Shown here one piece after another: positions 10,180 to 17,462 of a stretch of DNA of 64,000 nucleotides. A program made the position numbers and the translations under genes. Below the pieces are notes generated by a model. The model was given only the letters and a program-made list of their open reading frames with translations, was not told the origin of the DNA and did no database searches. How positions within the stretch are numbered: position 1 is the first letter of the stretch; every line of letters starts with the position of its first letter. Source of the stretch: Kluyvera sichuanensis (GTDB lineage: Bacteria; Pseudomonadota; Gammaproteobacteria; Enterobacterales; Enterobacteriaceae); NCBI RefSeq assembly GCF_014218705.1, contig NZ_JABBJF010000006.1, positions 62,001-126,000 on the forward strand, given 5' to 3'.

Positions 10180-10639
10180 CAACCATATGAATATTAAAGA
10201 AAATTGATTTCTCATCCACTTTGGTTGTCATCTCCTCCCATAGCTCACAAGAAAAACTATAGGTTCCAGATTCTTCGACCTCAAAAAACATATCAGCTGA
10301 GAGAAAGGTCGTTCCATACTCAGGGTGTATATGGTTAGAGGGAATTCCGTCTAGGTTGTGGGATGTTAGGACCTCACCTCCGGACGGAGACCTAAGATCC
10401 ATGCGAATTATATAGGAGCTTCCATGATTTAGATCAGCAAAGGCCGTTCCTATAATCATACCTACATGGTTATTACTCGTGATGAAATTAAGGGTGGGTA
10501 AAGGGAATCCATCTTGTTGTCTTTTGGCTGGATAAATAAACGCAATCTTACCTTTATGATTACTGGTATCGATACTTTCTCCATCCAAAAGGAGTGCATC
10601 TGGACCAAGAGTAACGTGCGATTTATCAAGTCTGGGCAT
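10166..10639 (-). CDS. Unrecognised soluble protein, first gene after repressor
   Basis: 157 residues from ATG 10639 (MPRLDKSHVTLG), with GGGGG about nine bases upstream; an ATG at 10648 is possible but too close to that site. The protein looks beta-rich, without signal peptide or membrane segment. Notable pieces are KIAFIYPAKRQQ, SYIIRMDLRSPSGG and GTYSFSCELWEE. No catalytic motif is recognised. It lies 67 bp after the repressor and overlaps the following membrane gene, the place lambda uses for rexA. AT-rich relative to flanking phage genes, suggesting separate acquisition. Expression in the lysogen is inferred from position. Confidence 0.75.
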   Translation of the reverse strand: MPRLDKSHVTLGPDALLLDGESIDTSNHKGKIAFIYPAKRQQDGFPLPTLNFITSNNHVGMIIGTAFADLNHGSSYIIRMDLRSPSGGEVLTSHNLDGIPSNHIHPEYGTTFLSADMFFEVEESGTYSFSCELWEEMTTKVDEKSIFFNIHMVDENA

Positions 10640-10706
10640 GATTGGCATCCCCCATGCGTCCTGTCGTTTGTGCTGCGTTGACTGTCATCAGATACATATG
10701 TGGGAT

Positions 10707-11099
10707 CTAATCTTCCTGAGACCGAATCCGACCCTTCATGTACTTCTCGTACATCGCATCCAGCTCTTTTAGGCGAATGGAGAATATGCGCAGCATGTTT
10801 TCCTGCTCATCCTCAGGGAGCTGGCGATAGAGTTCGAGCAGTCGCTGCTCATCCGCCTTTAATCCATCCTTTTCGCCAACCTCCTGACCGAGAACCCACT
10901 CAAGACTTACCCCGAGTGCATCCGCCAGTTTCATTGCAGAACTTTTCCCAATAGTCCCACGCACGAACCAGTTATTGACCGATTGAGCACTGACCCCACA
11001 TATGCGGGCCATGTCTGATTTGGTCAACTTCTTAAGCTCGAGGATCTCGTTGAGCCTCTGCACCTGTGGGTGATCAATCTGATGAGTTTTTTCTTTCAT
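10707..11099 (-). CDS. Prophage repressor, CI-like without cleavage domain
   Basis: 130 residues from ATG 11099 (MKEKTHQIDHPQVQRLNEIL). An XRE-type helix-turn-helix spans about residues 18-72 (KSDMARICGVSAQSVNNWF, then LADALGVSLEWVLG), followed by a short helical C-terminus (LLELYRQLPEDEQENMLRIF). There is no S24/LexA-like Ser-Lys peptidase domain, so RecA-driven self-cleavage is not expected. It is divergent from the cro-like gene across a shared operator region. No ribosome site precedes the ATG, and the predicted PRM start lies at the ATG, suggesting a leaderless mRNA as for lambda cI. A longer start (11141) would overlap the operators and is rejected. Confidence 0.88.
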   Translation of the reverse strand: MKEKTHQIDHPQVQRLNEILELKKLTKSDMARICGVSAQSVNNWFVRGTIGKSSAMKLADALGVSLEWVLGQEVGEKDGLKADEQRLLELYRQLPEDEQENMLRIFSIRLKELDAMYEKYMKGRIRSQED

Positions 11100-11106
11100 A
11101 CGTCGA

Positions 11107-11134
11107 ATTCTAAACCAAAAGTTTATGAGCTCAA
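11107..11134 (-). promoter_or_regulatory. PRM, repressor maintenance promoter
   Basis: On the minus strand TTGAGC (11134-11129), 16-bp spacer, TAGAAT (11112-11107). Predicted start about 11100, at the repressor ATG. The spacer holds an operator-like site. Confidence 0.6.
11111..11125. promoter_or_regulatory. Operator-like site OR2 in PRM
   Basis: TAAAC-CAAAA-GTTTA, perfect half-sites, lying between the PRM -10 and -35. Binding here should switch off the repressor gene. Confidence 0.75.
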
Positions 11135-11145
11135 TATTCAAAATG

Positions 11146-11174
11146 TTGACATGATTTTAAACTTTGTGTTTAAT
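11146..11174 (+). promoter_or_regulatory. PR, early rightward promoter
   Basis: TTGACA (11146-11151), 17-bp spacer, TTTAAT (11169-11174). Near-consensus and the mirror of PL. Transcript start about 11181, 19 bp before the cro-like ATG. Confidence 0.88.
11158..11172. promoter_or_regulatory. Operator-like site OR1 in PR
   Basis: TAAAC-TTTGT-GTTTA, perfect half-sites, overlapping the PR -10 and spacer. Occupancy would block RNA polymerase. Confidence 0.8.
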
Positions 11175-11199
11175 TCATGTGTTGCCACTGGAGCCAAAT

Positions 11200-11418
11200 A
11201 TGAAAGCAATTGATAAAGCCATCTCTAAAGCAGGAACAGCCACCAGGCTAGCGGAGTTGCTGAAGGTTAGTGCAATGACCATTAGCCATTGGCGTAACCG
11301 TTATCAGGGCGTTGTTCCCGCTGATCGCGTACTTCCAATTTATGGCGCCACCGGCGTCACCCCGCACGAGCTGCGGCCCGATCTATACCCAAACCCAACC
11401 GATGGGTTACCACGTTAG
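11200..11418 (+). CDS. Cro-like regulator, YdaS family
   Basis: 72 residues from ATG 11200 (MKAIDKAISKAGTATRLAEL), with a helix-turn-helix LLKVSAMTISHWRNRY and the YdaS-type end VTPHELRPDLYP. TGGAG lies upstream. YdaS proteins of Rac-like prophages act as Cro counterparts. It is the first gene of the PR transcript and divergent from the repressor. It probably binds the TAAAC-N5-GTTTA sites, though this is inference. A longer frame from 11164 would start inside the promoter. Confidence 0.87.
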   Translation: MKAIDKAISKAGTATRLAELLKVSAMTISHWRNRYQGVVPADRVLPIYGATGVTPHELRPDLYPNPTDGLPR

Positions 11419-11429
11419 GAGGCCTAATC

Positions 11430-11969
11430 ATGCAGGTACTTACTTTTCAAAATGATAGCGAAATAAGTCCGGGCGTAATGATAAATCGCGCTCAGGCACA
11501 TAAGGGGCCAAGTCACGAAGATATTCGCGATGCGGTCCGCGCCTCGGCGGGTGTAGATGGCCAGGATGTGGTTACGGCTCTGATCATCGAAGAGTACCGG
11601 GCGCAGGGTGGTGATGACATCACTTTCCCTGATGATCTCTGTCGTAAACGCCAGAAGCTCTTTCGCTTCCTGGACAACCAATTCAACAGCGAACGGTATC
11701 GCGAGAACGTCCGGCAGCTAACTCCGGCGATCCTCGCAGTTCTTCCGCTGGAGTACCGTAACCGCCTGCTGCCGGAAGACAACATCATGGCGCGCCTGGC
11801 GCGGCTGGAGAAAGAGACCAGCGAAGCGAAGATAGCCATCGCCATGGGCGCGCCAAAGCATCAGAAGCTGAAGGAATTGAGTGAAGGGATTGTCGAGATG
11901 TTCCGCGTGGATCCTGACTTAACGTTACCGCTGATGACGCTGGTGACTTCAATGCTGGGGGTCGTATGA
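11430..11969 (+). CDS. YdaT-family regulator / CII-position protein
   Basis: 179 residues with an AGGAGG ribosome site. The central block TALIIEEYRAQGGDDITFPDD, then LTPAILAVLPLEYRNRL, matches what I know of YdaT. YdaT was first called a toxin because overexpression harms cells, and was later described as a CII-like DNA-binding activator in CP-933P-type prophages. The C-terminal half is helical. It follows the YdaS/Cro gene directly, as in Rac. Target promoter here is not identified. The stop overlaps the ATG of a 42-residue gene. Confidence 0.8.
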   Translation: MQVLTFQNDSEISPGVMINRAQAHKGPSHEDIRDAVRASAGVDGQDVVTALIIEEYRAQGGDDITFPDDLCRKRQKLFRFLDNQFNSERYRENVRQLTPAILAVLPLEYRNRLLPEDNIMARLARLEKETSEAKIAIAMGAPKHQKLKELSEGIVEMFRVDPDLTLPLMTLVTSMLGVV

Positions 11970-12094
11970 CTGGGTTGGAAAAGGCGAAAGCCGCGGTGCT
12001 CGAACACCAACGGCTTTCTAGTGCAAAAACGGGTAGTCATTGCGAGATCATTATGACAAACGCATGTACAAAACACCAGGCGAAAGGAGCATAG
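11966..12094 (+). CDS. Small phage protein (42 aa)
   Basis: Starts in an ATGA overlap with the ydaT-like stop (MTGLEKAKAAVLEHQRLSSA) and ends TKHQAKGA one base before the next ATG. Polar, with two Cys. Contiguous overlaps on both sides support translation; I recall similar short frames ahead of replication genes in related phages but cannot name a family. Confidence 0.6.
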   Translation: MTGLEKAKAAVLEHQRLSSAKTGSHCEIIMTNACTKHQAKGA

Positions 12095-12095
12095 C

Positions 12096-13136
12096 ATGTC
12101 GAATGTTGCTTACGCCGATTTTGCGGCGCGTTCCGCCGTCAGGAGCAACCGGATGGAGAACCAGAAGACCGGATTCATCCCGTTGTACCGGAGTGTACTG
12201 AAGAAGCCTTGGGCGAAAGATGTGTTCCTGCGTACGTTGTGGGAGAACCTTCTCATGGGCGCCGCCCGCCAGCCCTATACGGCAACCTTTAAAGGCCGTC
12301 AGTGGCCGTTACAAACCGGACAACTGGTGACCACATCAGCCGATCTCGGACTGAAGCTATGCGACCGAAACGGAGACCCAACAAGCCGCCATGCAGTTGA
12401 TCGCATGCTATCTCTTTTCGTTAAAGAGGGGATGATTTCAACAGCCGGAGAGAAGCGAAAAGGCACTGTGATAACCATCACGAATTATGTGCAATATGCT
12501 CAAAAAATGGACAATTTACCCGCGCAATTCCCCGAGCATTACGGCGAGCATAGCTCCGCGCATGACGAAGATAGCAACGGCGGGCCTTGCGGCTATGATG
12601 CCGCGCATTCGTCCGAGCATAAGCCCGAGCATTTCCCCGAGAATCATGAACAACAAGGTAATAACAACAATAAAAACATTAAAAGATCTTCGTCAGAGAA
12701 TTCTGGCGAATCCTCCGACAACCGCCTGAAGAAGTTTTTATCAGCTCATCCTGATGCGGTGATCTACACCCCTAACTTCGCCAAGTGGGGAACTGCAGCA
12801 GACCAGCAATGCGCAGAGTGGATTATCGTTCTGGTCGAAAAAGTTAAACCCTCCACGAAGAAACCAATTCTGGCTGCATGGGCTAACGATGTCCGCCTGA
12901 TGCGCGAACTGGACGGCCGCAGCCATCGTGAGATCTGTGAGCTGTTCCAGTGGGCCAGCAAGGATGCTTTCTGGCACACGAATATCCTCTCTCCGGCAAA
13001 GCTGCGCGCCAAGTGGGACACGCTGAGTCTCCAGCGTGATGCTGGCGCTACACGAGCAACCACTGGCAGCCGGCAGGCTATCGACTTCAACAACACCGAC
13101 TGGATCAACGGGGTATTCGATGAAAACTCTCTCTGA
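12096..13136 (+). CDS. Phage replication protein (O-like / DnaT-like C-terminus)
   Basis: 346 residues, ribosome site GAAAGGAG. The N-terminal about 120 residues look like a winged-helix DNA-binding region (GFIPLYRSVLKKPWAKDVF; then TITNYVQYAQKM). A hydrophilic linker rich in His, Glu and Asn follows, then a C-terminal domain containing FWHTNILSPAKLRAKWDTL, as in DnaT-like replication initiators. It is expected to bind the phage origin, probably within its own gene, and to work with the following P-like protein to load the host helicase. Overlaps the next gene by 17 bp. The linker has the repeated SEH/PEH pattern noted for origin-containing genes, but no iteron set is certain. Confidence 0.82.
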   Translation: MSNVAYADFAARSAVRSNRMENQKTGFIPLYRSVLKKPWAKDVFLRTLWENLLMGAARQPYTATFKGRQWPLQTGQLVTTSADLGLKLCDRNGDPTSRHAVDRMLSLFVKEGMISTAGEKRKGTVITITNYVQYAQKMDNLPAQFPEHYGEHSSAHDEDSNGGPCGYDAAHSSEHKPEHFPENHEQQGNNNNKNIKRSSSENSGESSDNRLKKFLSAHPDAVIYTPNFAKWGTAADQQCAEWIIVLVEKVKPSTKKPILAAWANDVRLMRELDGRSHREICELFQWASKDAFWHTNILSPAKLRAKWDTLSLQRDAGATRATTGSRQAIDFNNTDWINGVFDENSL

Positions 13137-13812
13137 GCAGATGGTCAATTTTGACCGTGAAAACTTTGCGCGCGTCGCCCGTGGCATGCCGGAAATCCAG
13201 GATGCACCTGAACCCAAGGTCGAGCAGACGGCGGAAATCTTCAATTCGCTGTTCAGTGCGCTGCGTGCCGCGTTCCCGGCGAGTGTCCACACCTTCAACG
13301 ATCAGGCTGAATTCAATGAACTGCGCCGCCAGTGGCTGATGGCATTCCGTGAAAACGGGATCGCCACGATGGAGCAGGTTAACGCCGGTCTGCGCGTTGC
13401 TTGCCGCCAGGAGCGTCCGTTCTTACCATCGCCGGGGCAATTCATCGCCTGGTGCCGTGAAGGTCGTAGCGTGCTTGGCGTTAGCGCTGCTGACGTCATG
13501 TCCGAGTACTGGAAGTGGCAGAAGTTGATTTTCCGTTACCCATCCAGCGAGCAATACCCATGGCCTAAACCGGTTCTGTACCACATCTGCCTGGAACTGC
13601 GCCACCGCAGCACCGAGGGGCAGCTGAGCCGTCAGGAGCTGGAGCGTGAAGCGGTGAAGGTTCTGGACATGTGGGAACGCCGGGTGCAAGGCGGCAAACC
13701 AGTTCCACCTATTCGCCGTGCACTGGCAGCACCGAAAGCAGCGACCGGGCCAACACCGGCAGAGCTGCTGATGGCGAAATACAAACAGAACAAAGCCGCG
13801 GGGAGGGCATGA
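13120..13812 (+). CDS. Phage replication protein P-like (helicase loader)
   Basis: 230 residues from ATG 13120 (MKTLSEQMVNFDRENFARVA), overlapping the end of the O-like gene. Sequence FNSLFSALRAAFPASVHTF and RPFLPSPGQFIAWCREG are typical of lambda P-type proteins, which bind DnaB and deliver it to the origin. The upstream extension to 13036 is a shadow of the preceding gene. The O-like/P-like pair with overlapping frames is the standard lambdoid layout. Confidence 0.87.
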   Translation: MKTLSEQMVNFDRENFARVARGMPEIQDAPEPKVEQTAEIFNSLFSALRAAFPASVHTFNDQAEFNELRRQWLMAFRENGIATMEQVNAGLRVACRQERPFLPSPGQFIAWCREGRSVLGVSAADVMSEYWKWQKLIFRYPSSEQYPWPKPVLYHICLELRHRSTEGQLSRQELEREAVKVLDMWERRVQGGKPVPPIRRALAAPKAATGPTPAELLMAKYKQNKAAGRA

Positions 13813-13814
13813 GC

Positions 13815-14462
13815 ATGACTAGCACAGAACAATTTGAAGCGTGGTATCTGGAAAGTTGGGGGCGCACTGAAGATAACCATGATGATTCGCTTTTTGAAAA
13901 ATCACCTCATGATGGCGAGTATTACCGATTTGGCGTCCGCCTGGCATGGAAGGCCTGGCAAGCAGCATCCAAAGCATCAGAGCAGCAGCTTCTCGAACTG
14001 TCAGTGAAATTAGCTAACGTTGAGAGCGAGCGCGCTGAGCTTGCGGCGGAGAATGCGGGGCTGAAAGCTAACCTGATGTTCTGGGATGCTGATAACCCAG
14101 AAGCACCATATGAATCACCTGATGAAATCGCAAGTGAATACGCGCTTGGCTACAACGACGAGTTTGAGGTCCAGGTCGCCGCAAAATTGCCTAACCGGGT
14201 TTACCGGGTCTGCGAAAGCCGTGAGTTTGAGTTCGATATTGAGTTGGTGACTGGTGATGGAATCAAAACCCCGGCAACCGACGCCGCCATTGCAAACATC
14301 CAGGCTCAGGGTGTGGAGATGTTCGCTCATAGCATGGCGCACCACCTCTTAGTGATGGAGAAAAATGGTGAAGACGCAATTACCCAAATTCAGGTTGGTA
14401 CCGCTTCACGCCTCGCTTTAGCGTTCGCCGCCCAGTTACGCCAAGGAGCCGAGCATGAGTGA
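13815..14462 (+). CDS. Ead/Ea22-like accessory phage protein
   Basis: 215 residues; ATG 13815 is chosen because GGGAGG at 13801-13806 is well spaced (ATG 13809 is too close). The N-terminus (MTSTEQFEAWYLESWGR) and the coiled-coil ELSVKLANVESERAELAAEN resemble the mosaic Ea22/Ead-type proteins common between P and the nin region. Function is unknown; such proteins vary by domain shuffling between phages. Overlaps the next gene by 8 bp. Confidence 0.65.
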   Translation: MTSTEQFEAWYLESWGRTEDNHDDSLFEKSPHDGEYYRFGVRLAWKAWQAASKASEQQLLELSVKLANVESERAELAAENAGLKANLMFWDADNPEAPYESPDEIASEYALGYNDEFEVQVAAKLPNRVYRVCESREFEFDIELVTGDGIKTPATDAAIANIQAQGVEMFAHSMAHHLLVMEKNGEDAITQIQVGTASRLALAFAAQLRQGAEHE

Positions 14463-14679
14463 TTTACTTCCATGTCCATTCTGCGGAGGTGTAGCGCACG
14501 TAGCCATTGAGGCAGACCATCCAGAATATGGTTCAGGTGGTCGATTCTATTTTGTGCGCTGCGTTACGTGCAGAGCTCAATCTGGTAGCAAGTATGCAGG
14601 ACCAGGCAATGACTGCCCGATATTTTATTCAGAAGTTAGGGCGGAGTGGAATCAGCGAGCCAAGCAGGAGGCCCAATGA
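14455..14679 (+). CDS. Lar-family zinc-ribbon protein
   Basis: 74 residues, ribosome site AAGGAG. LLPCPFCGGVAHV with a second Cys pair (RCVTCRAQ) and the terminal EWNQRA pattern are characteristic of the Lar (restriction alleviation) family first seen in Rac. Rac Lar reduces type I restriction of incoming DNA. Whether this copy does so is not shown. A second Lar-like gene is at 19967. Confidence 0.75.
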   Translation: MSDLLPCPFCGGVAHVAIEADHPEYGSGGRFYFVRCVTCRAQSGSKYAGPGNDCPIFYSEVRAEWNQRAKQEAQ

Positions 14680-15308
14680 ACGATATCACCGCACTGACGC
14701 AGCGCATGCTACTCGATTTCACGAAGCCTCTGGAAACTGAATCCGGAGAGCCAGTTAAGCACGTCTGCCATGACGTCATTGAGTACAGATGCGCGCGTGT
14801 TTGTGTCGATGCTGCAACGGGCATCGTCTACAGCAGCCCATATGTTGGGTTGAAAATACGAAATGCCAGCCAGTATGCCGTGCTGCGGAAATTTACCGAA
14901 GAGGCAGCATCCGCTTATTCAGATTTTGAAAACGGCTATATCAGCGACATGAAATGCGGAGATCGTTCCCACGAATATCTGATGTTTGTGAAAGAACCAG
15001 CCAACGTCCTGGCGCTGGTAGAGGCGCTGGAAGCCAGGGGTAAGCAGATTGCTGATAGTGAAAATCGTGTTCGCCAGCAGAACCGTCATGTTTGCGAGCT
15101 GTTCGACGAGAACGCAGCATTGCGCCAGCGCATCGCACAGCTGGAGTCCCGCACCGTCACCGTGAAGCTGCCAAAATCACACTTGGCAGACATCAATGCT
15201 CACGACGAGGACTTGATGCAGAACTGGTGCAGTGTGATTCGGTGCTCAGAGATGATTTCTGCACTGACCACCGCCGGCATCCAGGTTATCGAAGGGGAAG
15301 GACAATGA
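14676..15308 (+). CDS. Ead/Ea22-like accessory phage protein
   Basis: 210 residues from ATG 14676 (MNDITALTQRMLLDF), AGGAGG upstream. The middle has a coiled coil (NRHVCELFDENAALRQRIAQ). The C-terminus, with SHLADINAHDEDLMQNWCSV, resembles domains exchanged among Ea22-type proteins. ATGA-type overlaps on both ends place it in a tightly packed block. No catalytic motif seen; function unknown. Confidence 0.65.
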   Translation: MNDITALTQRMLLDFTKPLETESGEPVKHVCHDVIEYRCARVCVDAATGIVYSSPYVGLKIRNASQYAVLRKFTEEAASAYSDFENGYISDMKCGDRSHEYLMFVKEPANVLALVEALEARGKQIADSENRVRQQNRHVCELFDENAALRQRIAQLESRTVTVKLPKSHLADINAHDEDLMQNWCSVIRCSEMISALTTAGIQVIEGEGQ

Positions 15309-15826
15309 GCTTACTGCCAGTAACGCACGACGAGCTTTGCCTGATCGCCTGCCGGTTCCTGCAAAACAACGGCTTCAAAGTCGCTTTTCATGACCGCTTC
15401 CGTGCCTGGACACCTTACGGTGAGCAGGCTGATGCTATCGGCTTTCGCAACGGCGCTAGTTGCCTGATTGAAGCCAAATGCTCTCGCTCTGACCTCTTGG
15501 CCGACCGCAAGAAACCTTTCCGGATTGAGCCTGAGAAAGGGATGGGTGATTGGCGCTTCATGATTAGCGAGCCGGGTATCGTAAATATTGAGGACTTACC
15601 GCCTGGATGGGGTTTGCTTCACGTCGTCAAAGGCCGGGTCAAAAAAGTGTATGGCTGGCCCGGTAACGTCGATTGGGTTGTCACGGCTAGCAAGCCGTTT
15701 AGAGCAAACAAGCAGGCCGAATGCGACTACATGTTTAGCGCGCTCCGGCGCATGGATTTACGCGGTCACCTCAAGGAGGTTTATGACGGTGTAATCGTGA
15801 ACAAGCCAGAGGGAAATGCAGCATGA
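15305..15826 (+). CDS. Putative PD-(D/E)xK-fold phage protein
   Basis: 173 residues starting MSLLPVTHDELCLIACRFL in an ATGA overlap. Residues about 42-62 read DAIGFRNGASCLIEAKCSRS: an Asp followed at the right spacing by E-x-K, the nuclease core of the restriction-endonuclease-like fold. Downstream are DRKKPFRIEPEKGMGDWRF and a beta-rich C-terminus. This suggests a nuclease-like or MmcB-like protein. The family name is uncertain and activity is inferred only from the motif. Confidence 0.6.
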   Translation: MSLLPVTHDELCLIACRFLQNNGFKVAFHDRFRAWTPYGEQADAIGFRNGASCLIEAKCSRSDLLADRKKPFRIEPEKGMGDWRFMISEPGIVNIEDLPPGWGLLHVVKGRVKKVYGWPGNVDWVVTASKPFRANKQAECDYMFSALRRMDLRGHLKEVYDGVIVNKPEGNAA

Positions 15827-16773
15827 CAATCAACTTAACAGACCCAGCTAACCACCCGGCAAACTCTCCACTGACAGGTGAGCGCATTGAACGCGTTATC
15901 GAAGCGCTGGAGAGTTCTCTCCAGTATCGCAACGGCAGCAGCATGGACCATTTCATTGCTGATGCGGTGAAGGGGCTGAGAGAGCTGCGGGAGAGTCGGG
16001 AGGCGGTGCCAGTGGCGTGGCGTTATCGCTATGTGCATACCCCAAAAAGCGAAGAGCACGGCTCGCATTTCACTACGGACTGGGTTTTCTGCGACAGCGA
16101 GGATGAGTGCAACCCGTCTGATTGCTTTGAACGTCAGGCGCTCTACGCCGCTCCGCCATCGCCGGTAGTGCCTGACATGCTGCCATGCCCTGTATTTCTG
16201 GAGCCAGGGCTTAAGTTCGGCAAGGGAGTTAGCACCCAGTGCATGCTTGATGCACTAAACCGTCGGGCTGAATATCACGCAGAGCTTGATGCGATGACCC
16301 CAGAGCAAAGGGCCGAGCATGATGCTGGTATCGCTGAGTTTAAAGCGATGCTGGGAGGTGGTTTCCGCGACCTATCCACACCAGTAGACCCGCAGGTTGC
16401 CGAATATGAGGAAATTATGAATCAAGCTATTCCAGATAACTCATTCACGAATGAAGAACTTGAAGCAATGGCGCACGGCAACAATCCGCAGGCTAATGCG
16501 TATCGTGAGTTGCTGGCGCGGCGAAACTCTCCGGTCACTCCGGATGGTTGGAAGGTGGAGGCAGAACGACTGGCCGAGCTTCACGGATGCAGCTTTGTTG
16601 TGTTCCGGCATGGAGAGGAGCCTCAGTGTGCTGACCCTACCAAGGTAATCATCTCGTTCACGGATAAAGGCCTGGGTTATGCTGATGCGGCAAGCTCACC
16701 GACAGCCCGCGCAGTGATAAGAGATGAAATGAAAATGGGTGCACGTCTCACAAACCACCGATTTAAGCCTTAG
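15823..16773 (+). CDS. Mosaic Ead/Ea22-like accessory phage protein
   Basis: 316 residues, ATGA overlap with the previous gene. Sections look like separate modules: N-terminal GERIERVIEALESSLQYRN, a middle with AVPVAWRYRYVHTPKSEEHG ending ALYAAPPSP (a segment often repeated in such proteins), and a C-terminal DGWKVEAERLAELHG region. No known activity. It ends just before a terminator, closing the packed block that begins at cro. Confidence 0.65.
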   Translation: MTINLTDPANHPANSPLTGERIERVIEALESSLQYRNGSSMDHFIADAVKGLRELRESREAVPVAWRYRYVHTPKSEEHGSHFTTDWVFCDSEDECNPSDCFERQALYAAPPSPVVPDMLPCPVFLEPGLKFGKGVSTQCMLDALNRRAEYHAELDAMTPEQRAEHDAGIAEFKAMLGGGFRDLSTPVDPQVAEYEEIMNQAIPDNSFTNEELEAMAHGNNPQANAYRELLARRNSPVTPDGWKVEAERLAELHGCSFVVFRHGEEPQCADPTKVIISFTDKGLGYADAASSPTARAVIRDEMKMGARLTNHRFKP

Positions 16774-16800
16774 TCCATATCCACGACCAGTGATGTATAA

Positions 16801-16827
16801 TCCCCTCCATAACCGAGGGGATTTTTT
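16801..16827 (+). terminator. Terminator ahead of the 16838 gene
   Basis: CCCCTC-CATAACC-GAGGGG then ATTTTTT. It separates the accessory block from the next gene, so that gene may have its own promoter or depend on read-through. Confidence 0.85.
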
Positions 16828-16837
16828 AGGAGCACCT

Positions 16838-17329
16838 ATGAATTGGGGATTTACTGATGCCGACTGGAATATGGCTATTGCGGCAATTACAGCATTTGGT
16901 GGTTTGGCTGCAGCGTATGCAGCATTCTTAAGTAGACAGACAGCAACGAAATCTCTTCAACTTCAAAGCAGAATGTATGCTTATGAGTCATTAAAGAATT
17001 GTGCGGAGAGAGCTAACGGGTACGCCAAAGGGAAGCAAGGTTCTGATTGGACATTCCATGATGGAGCAAACATTGTCAGGAGCCTGCAGCAAGCCATGAA
17101 AATAGTACAAGATTATAGTGATGAAAAGGAAAGTAAAGAATTAAAGGAATACTTTATAAATCAAATCAATATGGAGTTATTTGAAGAGCTAAACTATAAC
17201 GATGCCCCCGGCGCCTTATTTAAGGGAAAGGGAGATTGGAGCGGCAGTACTAAGCTTCATGATCAATGGAATGATGCCATTAAGTTTTTTAACTTAATGA
17301 TTGCGACGGATGCTGATTTGGCCGATTAA
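16838..17329 (+). CDS. Unrecognised membrane-anchored protein, AT-rich
   Basis: 163 residues from ATG 16838 (MNWGFTDADWNMAIAAITAF), ribosome site TAGGAG. One N-terminal membrane segment (residues about 10-30, AIAAITAFGGLAAAYAAFLS) is followed by a soluble, largely helical domain rich in Lys, Glu and Asn. The N-terminal anchor plus a short helix-rich body is a common layout for phage-carried accessory proteins. Base composition is visibly lower in GC than the flanks and a terminator precedes it, both signs of separate acquisition. No family recognised; function unknown. Confidence 0.7.
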   Translation: MNWGFTDADWNMAIAAITAFGGLAAAYAAFLSRQTATKSLQLQSRMYAYESLKNCAERANGYAKGKQGSDWTFHDGANIVRSLQQAMKIVQDYSDEKESKELKEYFINQINMELFEELNYNDAPGALFKGKGDWSGSTKLHDQWNDAIKFFNLMIATDADLAD

Positions 17330-17421
17330 AGGGATGCGAAAAGCATCCGATCCGCGCTACCTCGACATGGCATCGCAGAACGAGAAGAAGTAACCACCTT
17401 GACGCACCGCTGATAAAATAA

Positions 17422-17441
17422 TACTGTTTATACATACAGTA
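17422..17441. promoter_or_regulatory. LexA (SOS) box
   Basis: TACTGTTTATACATACAGTA fits the LexA consensus TACTG-N10-CAGTA exactly. It lies 21 bp upstream of the UmuD'-like start codon, so the gene should be induced by DNA damage. Confidence 0.93.
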
Positions 17442-17462
17442 TTTTTATTGGTGAGGTGCCAA

